From the NCBI GenBank assembly GCA_964407665.1, contig CAYOWK010000002.1, forward strand, positions 98,565 through 162,564: 64,000 nucleotides of DNA, in the 5' to 3' direction. This stretch comes from CAYOWK01 sp964407665 (GTDB lineage: Bacteria; Pseudomonadota; Alphaproteobacteria; Caulobacterales; Hyphomonadaceae). Below the pieces are notes generated by a model. That model did no database searches, was not told the DNA's origin, and saw only the letters and a program-made list of their open reading frames with translations. Shown here piece by piece: positions 52,199-61,096 of this stretch (position 1 is its first letter; every line of letters begins with the position of its first letter). Position numbers and translations under genes: made by a program.

Positions 52199-52606
52199 GA
52201 TTGCACCTCCGTTTTGGGTTTCGGGAGGGCGGTGCTGTCGCGTCGGGTGTATCAAGACCGAGCCTGCACCGGGTTCCCCCGATGCGGTCCGACATCACAC
52301 TCAGCGCCTGGAGACGCCGGGTATCAGAGGGGCCCGGTCCGCACAGGACAGATATTGCCAGACGCCGCGCCGCGCGCAAGCCGCCCGCTGGAAACATCGC
52401 TGTTATCGAAGCGTGGGCGAAACATTGGGCAGAGCGCGCAGCGCCAGCGTCTCCCGCCCCGAAACAGCCACTACATCCTCCTCCCCCGAACGGGGGAGGC
52501 GCAACACCCACGCCCGTCTCAACACGCACGGAATGGGAGGGGGTGACACGCGCGCAGACGAAAAAGACAACGCCCATCTCGGCCCGGGCGCCATCACCGC
52601 GTCCGA
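52199..52606. other. 408 bp gap containing repeat copy 2
   Basis: Upstream region of the DUF465 gene and the 3' end of the SRPBCC lipoprotein gene. The interspersed repeat occupies 52465-52556; the rest shows no convincing gene. Confidence 0.5.
52465..52556. repeat. Interspersed palindromic repeat, copy 2
   Basis: Same orientation as copy 1, 960 bp apart start to start, with a few substitutions and one extra base (CGCCCGTC versus CGCCGTC). The CTCCCCCG/CGGGGGAG hairpin is unchanged. Confidence 0.8.
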
Positions 52607-53176
52607 CTACCTCGCGCTGAACCTCTTCTCCAGCGCCTCAAGCGTCCTGGCGTCTCCATCCAGAAAGAACGCGTACAGCTCCTCGAAGCCCGGCTCCGCG
52701 CCAAAGCCCGTGTGCGTGAAGAGCAGGCGCGTGCCAGGCTGTCCATCCACCGTCTCGTCCGACAGCTCGAACACGCTGGCCGTGCGATAGAACAGCTCCG
52801 CATGCGGGAAGCCCGGCGGCGTCCGCACCGTGCGGAACACCACCAGCCGGTCAGGGATCAGCGCGACGAACTGCTGCTGGATATTGCCCCGATCACCGGC
52901 CTTCGCCTGCGGATCATAGCTGGTCTCCATCATCCCGCCCGTCCGCGCGTCCCCGAACACGCTGGGCGCCGCCCACGTCTTCCAGCCCTCCGCCGTCGTG
53001 AGTGCGCGATAGACCTCGCCGCGCGCCGCAGGCAGCCACGCCCCCAGCTGGATCGCCCGCACGCCCGAAGCCTCCGTATACGAGCTGTCCCGGACCCCGG
53101 CCGGCGCCGCCGCCTCAGGACCGGGCGAAGCACAGGCCGCGAGCGCAAGTCCGGCGGCGATCAGCACAAGACGCAT
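52607..53176 (-). CDS. SRPBCC (AHSA1/START-like) lipoprotein
   Basis: 189 aa from ATG 53176, GGGGGAAG upstream; the frame extends upstream without a ribosome site. Signal peptide with lipobox LAAC. After a short linker comes a SRPBCC fold: LPAARGEVYRALTTAEGWKTW at the start, then GGMMETSYD, FVALIPDRLVVFRTV, and GTRLLFTHTGFG. It should bind a hydrophobic ligand at the membrane. Many AHSA1-like proteins are cytosolic; a lipoprotein version is unusual. It lies between the repeat and the kinase-TPR island. Confidence 0.8.
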   Translation of the reverse strand: MRLVLIAAGLALAACASPGPEAAAPAGVRDSSYTEASGVRAIQLGAWLPAARGEVYRALTTAEGWKTWAAPSVFGDARTGGMMETSYDPQAKAGDRGNIQQQFVALIPDRLVVFRTVRTPPGFPHAELFYRTASVFELSDETVDGQPGTRLLFTHTGFGAEPGFEELYAFFLDGDARTLEALEKRFSAR

Positions 53177-53525
53177 GGCTTCCCCCTGGTCCCGAAAGGC
53201 GTGCGGCGACGGACAAGGATGGCTCCCTTTTTCGGCGCCGTCCCGCAGAAGTTTCCTCCCCATGTCGCAAAGCGATGGGGGAGGCCTAACGGACATGCAA
53301 TCTCAACACGCCGAAACCACGCTGGGTGAGACGGGCACCGACGGTGGCTCTTTCCGTGCGCTCCGCGACTTGCGATGGATGCCCGATTCCCGTCGTGACT
53401 ATGACGACCGTCAACGGGTGTCGCCAGCCGCACAGTCTGTAGAGACGCGCCTCGCGAGAACCTTCCCGCTCTACCTCTTAGGCGAATTCTTGCGATGCGA
53501 GATGACGACTTCTAGTGCGCTGTGT
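53177..53525. other. 349 bp gap at the edge of the kinase-TPR island
   Basis: Holds the lipoprotein promoter and the left boundary of the AT-richer island. A frame (53295-53546, + strand) behind GGGGGAGG is open but short, has no recognised motif, and runs into the TPR gene end, so I do not call it as a gene. No attachment site or terminal repeat was noticed. Confidence 0.45.
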
Positions 53526-55148
53526 TTATTCGACAACGCGAAATAGGGTGCTTAAGGACGCGCCGTCACGCAAACGCCTATCCACCTCATCCATGAGCGC
53601 GGATCGAGAATTGTGCTCCAATATTCGTGATTTCATGATTTTCCACGACTGTTTTGTCGATGCAGGTATATTGCTCCGAGCCAAGAATTTCTCCAAGGCA
53701 TCTATAGCGGGCTCGACAAGGTGGCTCGGAGCCAGATCTCTAGTAGATAATTCATAGAGCCAGTGCGCTCTGGCGCGAAAGCGTAGGTTGGCCTCTCCAG
53801 TTTCATCGGCTCGATCAATGGCTTTACAGTATAGACGTTCTGCGCCCGAAACGTCACCCTCAAGAAGACCGAGCAGACCACCGGTTGCGCAGGTCGTCAC
53901 CTCCGCCTCCCACTTTGGGTTGTGCTTTACAAGTTGATCAAAAGTTTTTCGGGCCTCTGAAATGTTACCGTCCAGACCGTAGGCTACAGTTAAATTATTT
54001 AGAAGAACTTTGGAGCTATGATTGGTCTTTAGTCCCTCGGAGCAGAACGAAATAGCTTTTTGCGAGTCGAACGTGGTGCTCACGGCTAGGAACGACCCCT
54101 GCGCTGCCGCATTCACCGAGAACGGCTCTTCCATTTGCCATCGAGCGATATGTTCGATCGCCTTTTCCCATTTTTCTTGCTTGACCGCCTCGTAAGCGGC
54201 AGCTTCATTCACTGCCGTAATGCCCAGCATTTCAAATTTAGCGTTTACTTTTACTTTCTCTTGAGAGGAAAGCCACGCGGCCTGCGCAAGAGCATTTGCC
54301 GTTGGGTCGCTGAGACTGGTGGCTATAAGTCGCTCAGCCTTCTTCTTACTGCCGTGGACGATCTCGAAGGTGCCCAAAGCAGATGCTACCTCGCTTAGCG
54401 AGAAATCATCCTGCTTTTTGTCTGTGAGCGAGCGCTGCCCAAACCGAATTGAGGTGGGTACCTCGTGAAGGAGATCGGAGAGCGCGATCTCCGTGGCTTG
54501 AATCCAGGGATCAAACCTGAGGCGTTCCGCACGCCTCAGATGCCAAAGTGCCTCCTGACCTGCGTCAGCGTCGTTCCGAGACGTTGGGGCGTGTGCGGCA
54601 AACCTCGCAAATGACCGCAATGCAAATCTGTCGTTCGGCGCTAGGTGGATTGCGGTCTCGAATGCCTGCTTTGCGGATGAGGTATTGCCAAGAAACGTGT
54701 GAAGCCGCCCTAGCTCGCACCAAAGGTGAGGATTCCGGGGTGATTCGTGTAACCGCTTGCGAGTGTGCGCTACGCCGGCTCGCAACCCAATTGGAGGTGA
54801 GATCGATTGAAAAGGGAGGCTCTTGGAGTGATGTGCATTGTAAACAGAAGCGGCCAAACGTTTTGCTAACGTCTTGGCGCTTGGTGTTTTCAGTATTTGT
54901 TCCGCGGCTGAGTAGGCGATTAGTTTTTCACTCAAGCACGAGGCCGCTTCTACCAATGAAATCGCATTCTCAAAAGAGGGGGTACGTTTCCATTCTTCGC
55001 TGAGGTGGGCGGCTCTAATAGCGTGACTTTCTGTGATTTCCGTGTCGGGCGAACCAATATTGCAAGAACTAACTTCTTTTGGCGGCGCTTGTCCGGGCAG
55101 CCAGAGGCGCGGTAGAGTTTTGCGATCATTGCCTTCCTGATCGTTCAC
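53526..55148 (-). CDS. TPR-repeat protein of the kinase-TPR pair
   Basis: 540 aa; GTG start overlaps the kinase stop (GTGA). Soluble. TPR units appear around residues 135-185 (WCELGRLHTFLGNTSSAKQAFETAIHLAPNDRFALRSF), and again at about 385-460 (KVLLNNLTVAYGLDGNISEARKTFDQLVKHNP; ATGGLLGLLEGDVSGAERLYCKAI). The remaining helices look TPR-like but degenerate. No nuclease, protease or membrane part was found. It may be the kinase substrate or sensor. The base composition is less GC-rich than its neighbours, and it has many AAA/TTT codons, suggesting transfer. I know no named family. Confidence 0.82.
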   Translation of the reverse strand: MNDQEGNDRKTLPRLWLPGQAPPKEVSSCNIGSPDTEITESHAIRAAHLSEEWKRTPSFENAISLVEAASCLSEKLIAYSAAEQILKTPSAKTLAKRLAASVYNAHHSKSLPFQSISPPIGLRAGVAHTRKRLHESPRNPHLWCELGRLHTFLGNTSSAKQAFETAIHLAPNDRFALRSFARFAAHAPTSRNDADAGQEALWHLRRAERLRFDPWIQATEIALSDLLHEVPTSIRFGQRSLTDKKQDDFSLSEVASALGTFEIVHGSKKKAERLIATSLSDPTANALAQAAWLSSQEKVKVNAKFEMLGITAVNEAAAYEAVKQEKWEKAIEHIARWQMEEPFSVNAAAQGSFLAVSTTFDSQKAISFCSEGLKTNHSSKVLLNNLTVAYGLDGNISEARKTFDQLVKHNPKWEAEVTTCATGGLLGLLEGDVSGAERLYCKAIDRADETGEANLRFRARAHWLYELSTRDLAPSHLVEPAIDALEKFLARSNIPASTKQSWKIMKSRILEHNSRSALMDEVDRRLRDGASLSTLFRVVE

Positions 55149-56233
55149 TTTGTTTGCGCCTTGTTTGCTAATGTATCAATTCTGGAAATTATCCGCTGCA
55201 AATTGTGTATCGGCATTCCGCGTCGTCTGTTTTGTGGATCTCCGCGAAGTGTAAAGTCTGGATTTGTAAGCTCTCGAACGATGGGTAAGAGTTCCAATAA
55301 AAGAGAGTGATAGCGATCCGGCCAGCCCTGCTTAATTGCATCTGGGAGCGCCTCCATTGCGTTTGCGTGAGCATCTTGCAGATACGGAAGAACATCTTTA
55401 AATGTCTCCGTCCAGTTTTCTGGTCTGTGCTCTGGCCGTATGTAATGCATCATTACCGGGGTCATCGACGCTCCGGACAAGAAAAAGTACGCAAGACTTC
55501 CTATCATATAGAGATCGGATGGAGCCCTAAAAGAGAAAACAATTTTGTGAAGCATTTTGTCAACATCGACCTTATAGCCCCACTGTTCAGGTGGTACATA
55601 TCCGCGATCGCCCACGCAATGTGTCGGATCCCATGGGCCGGCGATTGAATTGGATGTTGCTCGCCCTAGATCGCTCACCTTTTGGATCGAGTCTTGAAAT
55701 ACAAGCACGTTTGATGGCTTTAGGTCGTTGTGAGCGATTTCTTTGCGATGCAATTGATGAATGCCGACGGCGACGTGGTGAAGTGCGCGCAGTACATATT
55801 TCGGTGACTCAAAAGCGTCGGCGACTGCCGTGCTTCGAACGTCTCCAACAGCTGCCTCGAATATGATGAAAAAGACGATGTCATTTTGGTTGTTGAACGT
55901 TAGCGTTATTTCGCCGTAGTCGAGTGCCTTGACTACGCGGTCCATGTTATTTCCCAAGCACACGTCTAGAATTTCCCGTTCGAACCTATGCTCGGTTGTG
56001 GCTCGAAAGAGGCGCTCAAGCGGACTGGAATGGGCGTCGAAGCGGGTGAGTAAGCCGACGTCTGTGGCTTTAAGAAATGCGCTTTCGCCAGTCTCGTGTT
56101 GGACGTGGTAACAAACAGAAAAATTTCCGCCGGTTGTCGGTTTGACGCCGATCTTTGAAGTAACGGTCCACTGGCCTGGGCGCTTGGTTCCCGATAACTT
56201 TAGACCCAACAGTTGGTCGGCATGAGATGGCAT
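55145..56233 (-). CDS. Serine/threonine protein kinase-like protein
   Basis: 362 aa from ATG 56233 (AGGGGGGAC upstream). It has the eukaryotic-like kinase pattern: gly-loop GVKPTTGGNFSVCYHV, lysine in AFLKATDV (K55), alphaC glutamate E87 in FEREILDV, catalytic loop IAHNDLKPSNVLVF (HND instead of HRD, but D170, K172 and N175 kept), metal-binding D188 in VSDLGRA (DLG for DFG), and activation segment GDRGYVPPEQWG. No membrane anchor, PASTA or other sensor domain is present. It is coupled to the TPR gene. The AT-rich composition suggests horizontal transfer. Probably phosphorylates the TPR partner or a host target (inference). Confidence 0.87.
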   Translation of the reverse strand: MPSHADQLLGLKLSGTKRPGQWTVTSKIGVKPTTGGNFSVCYHVQHETGESAFLKATDVGLLTRFDAHSSPLERLFRATTEHRFEREILDVCLGNNMDRVVKALDYGEITLTFNNQNDIVFFIIFEAAVGDVRSTAVADAFESPKYVLRALHHVAVGIHQLHRKEIAHNDLKPSNVLVFQDSIQKVSDLGRATSNSIAGPWDPTHCVGDRGYVPPEQWGYKVDVDKMLHKIVFSFRAPSDLYMIGSLAYFFLSGASMTPVMMHYIRPEHRPENWTETFKDVLPYLQDAHANAMEALPDAIKQGWPDRYHSLLLELLPIVRELTNPDFTLRGDPQNRRRGMPIHNLQRIISRIDTLANKAQTK

Positions 56234-56293
56234 TTGTCCCCCCTTGGACGGCACGATTGGTATGTGCTAGCATCATCTGGTTTGCTGTGTTGC

Positions 56294-58972
56294 TCAACCC
56301 CGCTCCACAAAACTCTCCACCACCTTCTTCTCGCCAGCCTTGTCGAACTTCACCGTCAGCTTGGCGCCGTCGATGCTGGTGATGCGGCCATAGCCGAACT
56401 TGATGTGGAAGATGCGCTCGTCCAGCTTGAAGCCCTTCTCGGATGAAGCGGCCGACGCCTGCAGGCGCGGCGACGCCTCGATGTCGGGCGGGCGAGGGCG
56501 GTCGCGGTCCTTGGCGGCCTGCGCGCGCTTCCAGCCCGGGCTGTCATAGGTGGACTTGAACTGAGCCGGCGAGGCTTCCCAGACGGCGGGGCCCTTCTGC
56601 CAGCCGCTATCCTCCCCGCTGCGGTACGATCCGCCTGCCGATCCGCCCTGCACGGACGTCGAGCCCGCGCTGTAGCCGGTGGCCGTATAGCCCGTCTCCG
56701 ACATCGCATCGACATGCTCGTGCGGCAGCTCGTCGACAAACCGGCTCGGCAAAACAGCCGTCCAGCGGCCATAGATCTGCCGGTTGGCGACAAACGAGAT
56801 GTAGGCCCGCTCGCGCGCCCGCGTGATGCCCACATAGGCAAGCCTGCGCTCCTCCTCGAGCCCCTTGGCGCCCTGTTCGTCGAGCGAGCGGCGCGAGGGG
56901 AACACCTCCTCCTCCCAGCCCGGCAGGAACACGCACGGCCACTCCAGCCCCTTGGCCGAGTGCAGCGTCAGGATCTGCACCTGGTCGTCGGCGCCCGCGC
57001 CCTCGGCATTGTCCATCACCAGTTCGACATGCTCGAGGAAGGCCTCCAGCGTGTCGAACGCCCCCATGGCGCGCACAAGCTCCTTGAGGTTGTCGAGCCG
57101 CGTCTGGCTTTGCGGGCTTTTGTCGGCCTGCAGCATGTCGGTATAGCCGCTCTCCTCCATGATGGTCTCGAGCAGGCGAGGGTGCTCCAGCCGCTTGTCT
57201 TCATCGGGCGTGTAGTAGAGCGCCCGCCAGCGTTCGAGATCGACCAGGAACCGCCGCAGCCCCGTCTTCGCCGGCCCCTTCAGCTCCTCGCCGCGCAGCA
57301 TCATGTCGGCGGCGTTGGCCAGCGGCGTGCTCATGCCCCGCGCTGCGACCTGAACCTTCTGCAGCGTCGTATCGCCCACGCCGCGCTTCGGCTGGTTCAC
57401 CACCCGCTCGAACGCCAGATCGTCCGCTTCCGACCGCATCAGCCGCAGATACGCCATCGCATCGCGGATTTCGGCGCGCTCGAAGAAGCGCGGGCCGCCG
57501 ATCACGCGATAGGGCGTGCCCGTCACGATGAAGCGTTCCTCGAACGCCCGCATCTGCCACGACGCCCGCACCAGAACGGCGCATTCGTCATACCGGCGCT
57601 TCTTGTTGGCGCCCGCGCCCGACACCCAGCTCTGGATGTCGTCGGCCACCAACCGCGCTTCCTGCTCGCCGTCCCAGACGCCGCGCACCTTCACCAGGTC
57701 GCCATCGCCCGCATCTGTCCGCAGCGTCTTGCCGAGGCGCGAGCGGTTGTTGTCGATCACCGCCGACGCCGCCGCCAGGATGTGCGCTGTGGAGCGATAG
57801 TTCTGCTCCAGCCGGATCACCTTCGCGCCGGGGAAGTCCTTGTCGAAGCGCAGGATGTTGTCCACCTCGGCGCCGCGCCAGCCATAGATCGACTGGTCGT
57901 CGTCGCCCACGCAGCAGATGTTGTTGCTGCCCTGCGCGAGCAGCCGCAGCCACAGATACTGCGCCACGTTGGTGTCCTGGTACTCGTCCACCATGATGTA
58001 ACGGAACCGCTGGTGGTACTCCGCCAGCACCTCCGGATTGGTCTGCAGCACCGTGATCGTGTGCAGCAGCAGGTCGCCGAAATCGACCGCGTTCAGAACC
58101 GACAGCCGCTCCTGATACATCTGGTACAGCTTGCGGCCGCGCCCGTTGGCGAACTCCTGCCCCTCGCCGGGCGGCAGCTTGTCCGGCGTCAGCGCCCGGT
58201 TCTTCCACCCGTCGATCAGCGACAGCATGAAGCGCGGCGTCCAGCGCTTCTGGTCCACGCCCTCCGCCTCCAGCACCTGCCGGATCAGCCGCAGCTGGTC
58301 GTCGGTGTCGATCACCGTGAACGAGGATTTCAGCTTCGCCAGCTCGGCGTGCTTGCGCAGCATCTGCGCCGACACCGAGTGGAACGTGCCCAACCAGCGC
58401 ATGCCCTCGGCGTCCGGCCCGACCAGCGCCAGCGTCCGCTCGCGCATCTCCCGCGCCGCCTTGTTGGTGAAGGTCACCACCAGCATCTGCGAGGGCCACG
58501 CCCGCCGCTCGGCCACGATATGCGCGATGCGCGTCGTCAGCACCCGCGTCTTGCCGGTCCCGGCCCCCGCCAGCACCAGCAGCGGCCCCTCGGTCGACAG
58601 CACGGCGTCGCGCTGCTCGGCGTTCAGTCCCTTGAGATACTGCTCCTGCGTCGCCGCAGCGCCGCCCCCGCCCGAAGGCCCCCGCGCGCGCGCCATCTCG
58701 GAAATCGACCGGCGTTGTTGTCCCTCTTCGCTCGAAGTCTCTCGGTGCGCCTCATCCTGAGCAGCCCGGCGAAGCCGGGCGTCCGTCGAAGGACGAGGCG
58801 CGTCATCCGCAGACGTCAGGGGAGCGTCCTCATATCCGGCCCACAAATCATCCGGCGGCTCGGGCGCGGCCCACTCGTCAGGCATGGGCGGTCCGCCATC
58901 CCCGCCCTCATCGGGGAAGGGGATGTCATCGAAATCAACGAAGGGGTCGGAATCGGGGGTGCGGGCGGTCAT
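56294..58972 (-). CDS. uvrD: UvrD/PcrA-type ATP-dependent DNA helicase
   Basis: 892 aa SF1A helicase. Motif Q LNAEQRDAV, I LAGAGTGKTR, Ia TFTNKAAREM, II MVDEYQDTN, III VGDDDQSIYGWRGA, IV LEQNYRST, V LTLHSAKGLEW, VI YVGITRARE. Unwinds 3'-5' in mismatch and excision repair. It has an unusual 105-residue acidic/low-complexity N-terminal extension, part of which is encoded by a palindromic repeat (58746-58800), and a C-terminal tail with the RIFHIKFGYGRI domain that binds RNA polymerase in PcrA/UvrD. The gene is next to, and oriented as, the kinase-TPR operon. Confidence 0.95.
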   Translation of the reverse strand: MTARTPDSDPFVDFDDIPFPDEGGDGGPPMPDEWAAPEPPDDLWAGYEDAPLTSADDAPRPSTDARLRRAAQDEAHRETSSEEGQQRRSISEMARARGPSGGGGAAATQEQYLKGLNAEQRDAVLSTEGPLLVLAGAGTGKTRVLTTRIAHIVAERRAWPSQMLVVTFTNKAAREMRERTLALVGPDAEGMRWLGTFHSVSAQMLRKHAELAKLKSSFTVIDTDDQLRLIRQVLEAEGVDQKRWTPRFMLSLIDGWKNRALTPDKLPPGEGQEFANGRGRKLYQMYQERLSVLNAVDFGDLLLHTITVLQTNPEVLAEYHQRFRYIMVDEYQDTNVAQYLWLRLLAQGSNNICCVGDDDQSIYGWRGAEVDNILRFDKDFPGAKVIRLEQNYRSTAHILAAASAVIDNNRSRLGKTLRTDAGDGDLVKVRGVWDGEQEARLVADDIQSWVSGAGANKKRRYDECAVLVRASWQMRAFEERFIVTGTPYRVIGGPRFFERAEIRDAMAYLRLMRSEADDLAFERVVNQPKRGVGDTTLQKVQVAARGMSTPLANAADMMLRGEELKGPAKTGLRRFLVDLERWRALYYTPDEDKRLEHPRLLETIMEESGYTDMLQADKSPQSQTRLDNLKELVRAMGAFDTLEAFLEHVELVMDNAEGAGADDQVQILTLHSAKGLEWPCVFLPGWEEEVFPSRRSLDEQGAKGLEEERRLAYVGITRARERAYISFVANRQIYGRWTAVLPSRFVDELPHEHVDAMSETGYTATGYSAGSTSVQGGSAGGSYRSGEDSGWQKGPAVWEASPAQFKSTYDSPGWKRAQAAKDRDRPRPPDIEASPRLQASAASSEKGFKLDERIFHIKFGYGRITSIDGAKLTVKFDKAGEKKVVESFVERG
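58746..58800. repeat. Palindromic repeat inside the uvrD coding region
   Basis: GCGCCTCATCCTGAGC, an inner GC stem (CCCGGC-GAA-GCCGGG), then GTCGAAGGACGAGGCG. The ends pair with one mismatch, giving a long hairpin. The same core (CTCATCCTGAGC...GTCGAAGGACG) recurs at about 63793-63822. It is in frame and encodes part of the uvrD N-terminal extension. Confidence 0.75.
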
Positions 58973-59061
58973 TTCCGCCTGAAATGGCTGGGGTTTCCCC
59001 GCTTAGCAAGCCCACAGCCGCAGCGCCTTGATTTACGGTTTGTTCTGGGTGTTCGGCGACG

Positions 59062-60948
59062 TCACGCCACAGGCTCGGGGTGACGTTCAATTGCCTTCAA
59101 CGCTTGCTTCGCTGCCGCTCGCACCTGCGCGGACGGATCGTTGTCCGAAGCCCGCTTGATCGCGGTAACAATGCGGTCGTCCTGAGTGCGTCTCCAGCAT
59201 TCAAGCAAGGGTTCCAGCGTGTAGAGCCGGACCCAGGCCATCGAGTCCCTGACGTGGGGGTCCGCCAAGGCTTGCCTGAGCGAAATCGTTCGCTCCGGGC
59301 CGTCTGGGACATTTTGTACAATCACCTCAACGATTGCCCGACGGACCTGAGCAAAACCTGCAGTCCGATTCAGACTGCGGCGTGCGTCCTCAAGGATGGC
59401 GATGTCGTACTGCCCCTCGCGCCTCACCCGCAAAAGGGCCTCAAACACCGCTTGGGGTTTGGGTTCAGGTTTGTTGGCCTCTTCCAGCAAGCGCTCGGAT
59501 GCGTCCGACTGGTCAGGATACTGGCGCGCCAAAAGCGCCGTCGCAGCCGCGCGCAGCGGGCTGTCGGTCGCTTCTTTGGCTCGAAGCTCATGCAGGCGCG
59601 CAAGATTGTATTTCGGAAAAGTCGCGATCAGCGCGTCTCTCGGAACCCATATCCCGCCCTGAAACGCTACCAGCTTACGCAGCTCTACAGGTTCGATAAA
59701 CGGGTCTAGGCGGTCGAGCGGATTGTGGGGGTCGTGAAACATCTCCTTCTGCTTCTTGGTCCGGCTGGAGATTGAGAGGGCCTGTAGAAACGCAGCGATA
59801 AGCGCAAGGTCGGTTAGCGCTCGAGCGGCGAAGATGACGTGACGCGCGTAGGGGTGCGTCGGTGCAATCTGCGAGGCGCTGTGGACGTCATAGATTTCGG
59901 ACCAGTCGATAAACGGTATCGATTTGGCCAGCTCGGTCCCGTAGTAGGTCAGCCAAGCGAAAAAGCTGTCCGAAGGAAAAAGTCCGTCCGCTGCAGCGGT
60001 ATCGAAAAGCGTTCCGCCAAACCAGTCGTTGCACTGGCGCATGGCGATCGGAATCAGAACCAGAAGCGATAGAAAACTCCAGAGCGTTTCGTCTCGGAGA
60101 TCCTCGTCGAAACCTATCCGCAGGTTCTCCCTCGCGAAGTTGGCATTTAGCATCGCGGTCTCACGGTCGTCCTCTACCCACGCCCAGCGCCGCGCCACGG
60201 CAGTGACGACAAGCAGAGCGCTTGCGGCAGGAAGGAGTCCCAGAGGCGCAGGCAGAAACCAGGCGGCGACACAGCATGGGATCAAGTTACCGAGAAGCAG
60301 AGCGTAGCGAACCAACGCGTTGCTTTGGGTAACGCCCGCTGCAGGCGCAACGACATAGACCAGCCAGCTGTCCACGGCGCTCGCTGCCCGACCAATCGGG
60401 GCGAAGCCTGAGCCGGCGCGCGCCAGACCGGCCTCGATGCTGGCAAAGACGGACAACCGCGAAAGTCTGGGCCCTATGATGGCCCCTAGGAATGCGGCGG
60501 CGACCAGGATGACGACGATGTCACCCCAGAGCTCGGGGATCTCCATGTTGCTCTTCAGGGAAAGTGCCTGCGCAGCATTGTAGGCAAGCCAAACGATGCC
60601 AAGGAGGGCAATCGCCAGAACCATGACTGCCGAGCCGGGGATATGCTGATATTGCGGCTGTCCATTTGGCTGCCTTGGCAACCTTTGCTCATCAACCGCA
60701 CGCGTTGCGAATGCTATTGCAGGCGCCGCAATCGTTAGAAGGAACCCTGAGAGAAGGCAGAGCATCGTAAGCGGCAGGGCAAGGACCGCCCTCGAATAGA
60801 TCGCCAAGTAGGTCACCAGCCCGGCATAAGCGCCCAAGCCGACAACGCCAGTTATGCAGAGGTCCAGATCGTTCTTGTGGAGCCCAGAGAACTCAAACTC
60901 AGTCTGACTGTCCGTTTCAAGAACGGCCCCGTTCCTGCCAAACTCCAT
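59062..60948 (-). CDS. Multi-pass membrane protein with C-terminal HEAT-like repeats
   Basis: 628 aa from ATG 60948 (GGGGGAGCGAG upstream). At least six hydrophobic segments lie in the first ~400 residues (YAGLVTYLAIYSRAVLALPLTMLCLLSGFLL, VMVLAIALLGIVWLAY, DIVVILVAAAFLGAI, LLGNLIPCCVAAWFL, LWSFLSLLVLIPIAM). The cytoplasmic C-terminal ~220 residues include alpha-helical pairs like HEAT repeats (DDRIVTAIKRASDNDPSAQVRAAAKQALKAIE). Family not recognised. Composition is less GC-rich than uvrD. It could be a membrane effector or sensor. It is the next gene after uvrD on the same strand. Confidence 0.75.
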   Translation of the reverse strand: MEFGRNGAVLETDSQTEFEFSGLHKNDLDLCITGVVGLGAYAGLVTYLAIYSRAVLALPLTMLCLLSGFLLTIAAPAIAFATRAVDEQRLPRQPNGQPQYQHIPGSAVMVLAIALLGIVWLAYNAAQALSLKSNMEIPELWGDIVVILVAAAFLGAIIGPRLSRLSVFASIEAGLARAGSGFAPIGRAASAVDSWLVYVVAPAAGVTQSNALVRYALLLGNLIPCCVAAWFLPAPLGLLPAASALLVVTAVARRWAWVEDDRETAMLNANFARENLRIGFDEDLRDETLWSFLSLLVLIPIAMRQCNDWFGGTLFDTAAADGLFPSDSFFAWLTYYGTELAKSIPFIDWSEIYDVHSASQIAPTHPYARHVIFAARALTDLALIAAFLQALSISSRTKKQKEMFHDPHNPLDRLDPFIEPVELRKLVAFQGGIWVPRDALIATFPKYNLARLHELRAKEATDSPLRAAATALLARQYPDQSDASERLLEEANKPEPKPQAVFEALLRVRREGQYDIAILEDARRSLNRTAGFAQVRRAIVEVIVQNVPDGPERTISLRQALADPHVRDSMAWVRLYTLEPLLECWRRTQDDRIVTAIKRASDNDPSAQVRAAAKQALKAIERHPEPVA

Positions 60949-61096
60949 CTCGCTCCCCCGTAGTCCCTCACCCATCCAAGCCAGTAGCGAACAATCGCGC
61001 CGGTGGGGAGTCCCGTTTCTCGGAGGGCGAGCCCTTAACCTAGCGAAATCAACACATTGAGGTGTAGGGCCCGCGAGAAAATGCGGGAGGCCGGTC

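Noticed and set aside
53295..53546. 83-codon plus-strand frame behind GGGGGAGG
   Set aside because: Overlaps the TPR gene's end, no motif or homolog visible; kept only as a note in the gap entry.
56714..59083. 789-residue open frame opposite uvrD
   Set aside because: Antisense shadow of intact helicase motifs.
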